A stretch of DNA of 14,407 nt from Planctomycetaceae bacterium (lineage in GTDB: Bacteria; Planctomycetota; Planctomycetia; Pirellulales; UBA1268): NCBI GenBank assembly GCA_030616935.1, contig JAUWWJ010000008.1, positions 1 through 14,407 on the forward strand, given 5' to 3'. Under the pieces are notes generated by a model that was not told where the DNA came from, did no database searches, and saw only the letters and a list, made by a program, of their open reading frames with translations. A program made the position numbers and the translations under genes. The first letter of the stretch is position 1. Every line of letters begins with the position of its first letter. Below, piece after piece: positions 14,084 to 14,407 of this stretch.

Positions 14084-14407
14084 AATTCTTGTTACTTCCC
14101 TTGCCCTCTCATTTTTTTCCGGCTGTGGTCAGAATACGAAAGCACCACTCTCTTTTGATGAAACAAGTCCGCCAGAGACTCAAGAACATCAGTTACAGCA
14201 ACGTCAGAGAATCGATCAAAGCAATATTCGTGAGATATCCTTTGACGATATTGTCTTCGAAATGGAAGAAGGCACACCTTTTTCCCAAAAACTCTTACCA
14301 GAACGAGTCACCTCTTTAGTAGGACAGCAGATTCGGATTCGTGGTTATATTCTGCCAAGTTTTCAACAGACTGGCTTAACCCAGTTTGTATTGGTTCGAG
14401 ATAATAT
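14061..14407 (+). CDS. DUF3299-like lipoprotein, cut by the window end
   Basis: A partial gene in the +2 frame relative to the previous one, overlapping its last 23 bases. The probable start is TTG 14061, preceded by GGGGGGAG (14041-14048). The product begins MRRHFLAKILV, continues with a hydrophobic stretch and ends the signal in SFFSGC, with Cys22 as the likely lipidated residue. A charged, Gln-rich segment follows. Then VTSLVGQQIRIRGYILPSF and QTGLTQFVLVRDN match the same DUF3299 pattern as the upstream gene (GYMYP...QFLLVRD), so the two are probably related in tandem. The sequence stops before the expected cysteine motif. The start codon is the least certain part; the frame is open to the edge. 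Confidence 0.75.
   Translation, partial: MRRHFLAKILVTSLALSFFSGCGQNTKAPLSFDETSPPETQEHQLQQRQRIDQSNIREISFDDIVFEMEEGTPFSQKLLPERVTSLVGQQIRIRGYILPSFQQTGLTQFVLVRDN

Noticed and set aside
1..14407. Mobile elements, CRISPR arrays, toxin-antitoxin pairs or restriction-modification genes
   Set aside because: No direct-repeat arrays, transposase, integrase or typical defence proteins were seen; the YraN-type nuclease fold is a housekeeping family.

Overview
The window looks like a chromosomal stretch from a member of the Planctomycetota, probably near the Pirellulales. This is inferred from gene content, not from a marker phylogeny. The pointers are a tiny AURKAIP1/COX24-type basic protein, an FHA protein with a long acidic tail, a trigger factor gene followed by two clpP paralogues, small lipoproteins with lipoboxes, and an FtsX-permease cluster with a secreted CPFC-motif protein and DUF3299-like proteins. 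Base composition is moderate. I saw no insertion sequence, prophage gene, integrase or CRISPR array.

Layout. Positions 1-695 hold the 3' end of rplS (ribosomal protein L19) and a YraN-type nuclease-fold gene, both on the plus strand. They converge on an APP1/DUF2183 HAD-type phosphatase gene (minus strand, ending at 692). A 29-codon basic ribosomal-type gene (1884-1973) follows, then a structured 175-base leader and a small cysteine-rich lipoprotein gene. Two minus-strand genes come next: panB (pantothenate synthesis) and an FHA signalling protein. A regulatory interval (4068-4371) carries a good promoter facing each way and leads into tRNA-Gly(GCC). Then comes a proteostasis block, tig - clpP - clpP, followed by a coiled-coil lipoprotein gene and a strong hairpin terminator shared with the convergent gapA (GAPDH, minus strand).

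The last third (9743 to the end) is a plus-strand cluster: an ABC ATPase of the LolD/MacB type, a one-base-overlapping FtsX/MacB-type permease, a secreted and C-terminally anchored CPFC-motif protein, a membrane protein ending in a DUF3299-like domain, and a second DUF3299-like lipoprotein cut by the window edge. The last gene uses a TTG start inside the preceding gene. The ATPase + FtsX permease + DUF3299 combination recalls zinc-regulated loci of gammaproteobacteria (Vibrio zrg-type, Pseudomonas PA4063-PA4066-type, recalled from memory). I therefore suggest a planctomycete envelope metal or cofactor handling system. This is the most interesting part of the window, and its function is inference.

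The non-coding stretches hold candidate promoters at 4281-4308, 4194-4221 and 11837-11866. The last is placed so that the CPFC gene would be read from a leaderless mRNA. There is a perfect 14-bp inverted repeat at 9663-9709 upstream of the ABC operon, a near-perfect 26-base palindrome just before the FHA start codon, and alternative hairpins at 1981-2034.
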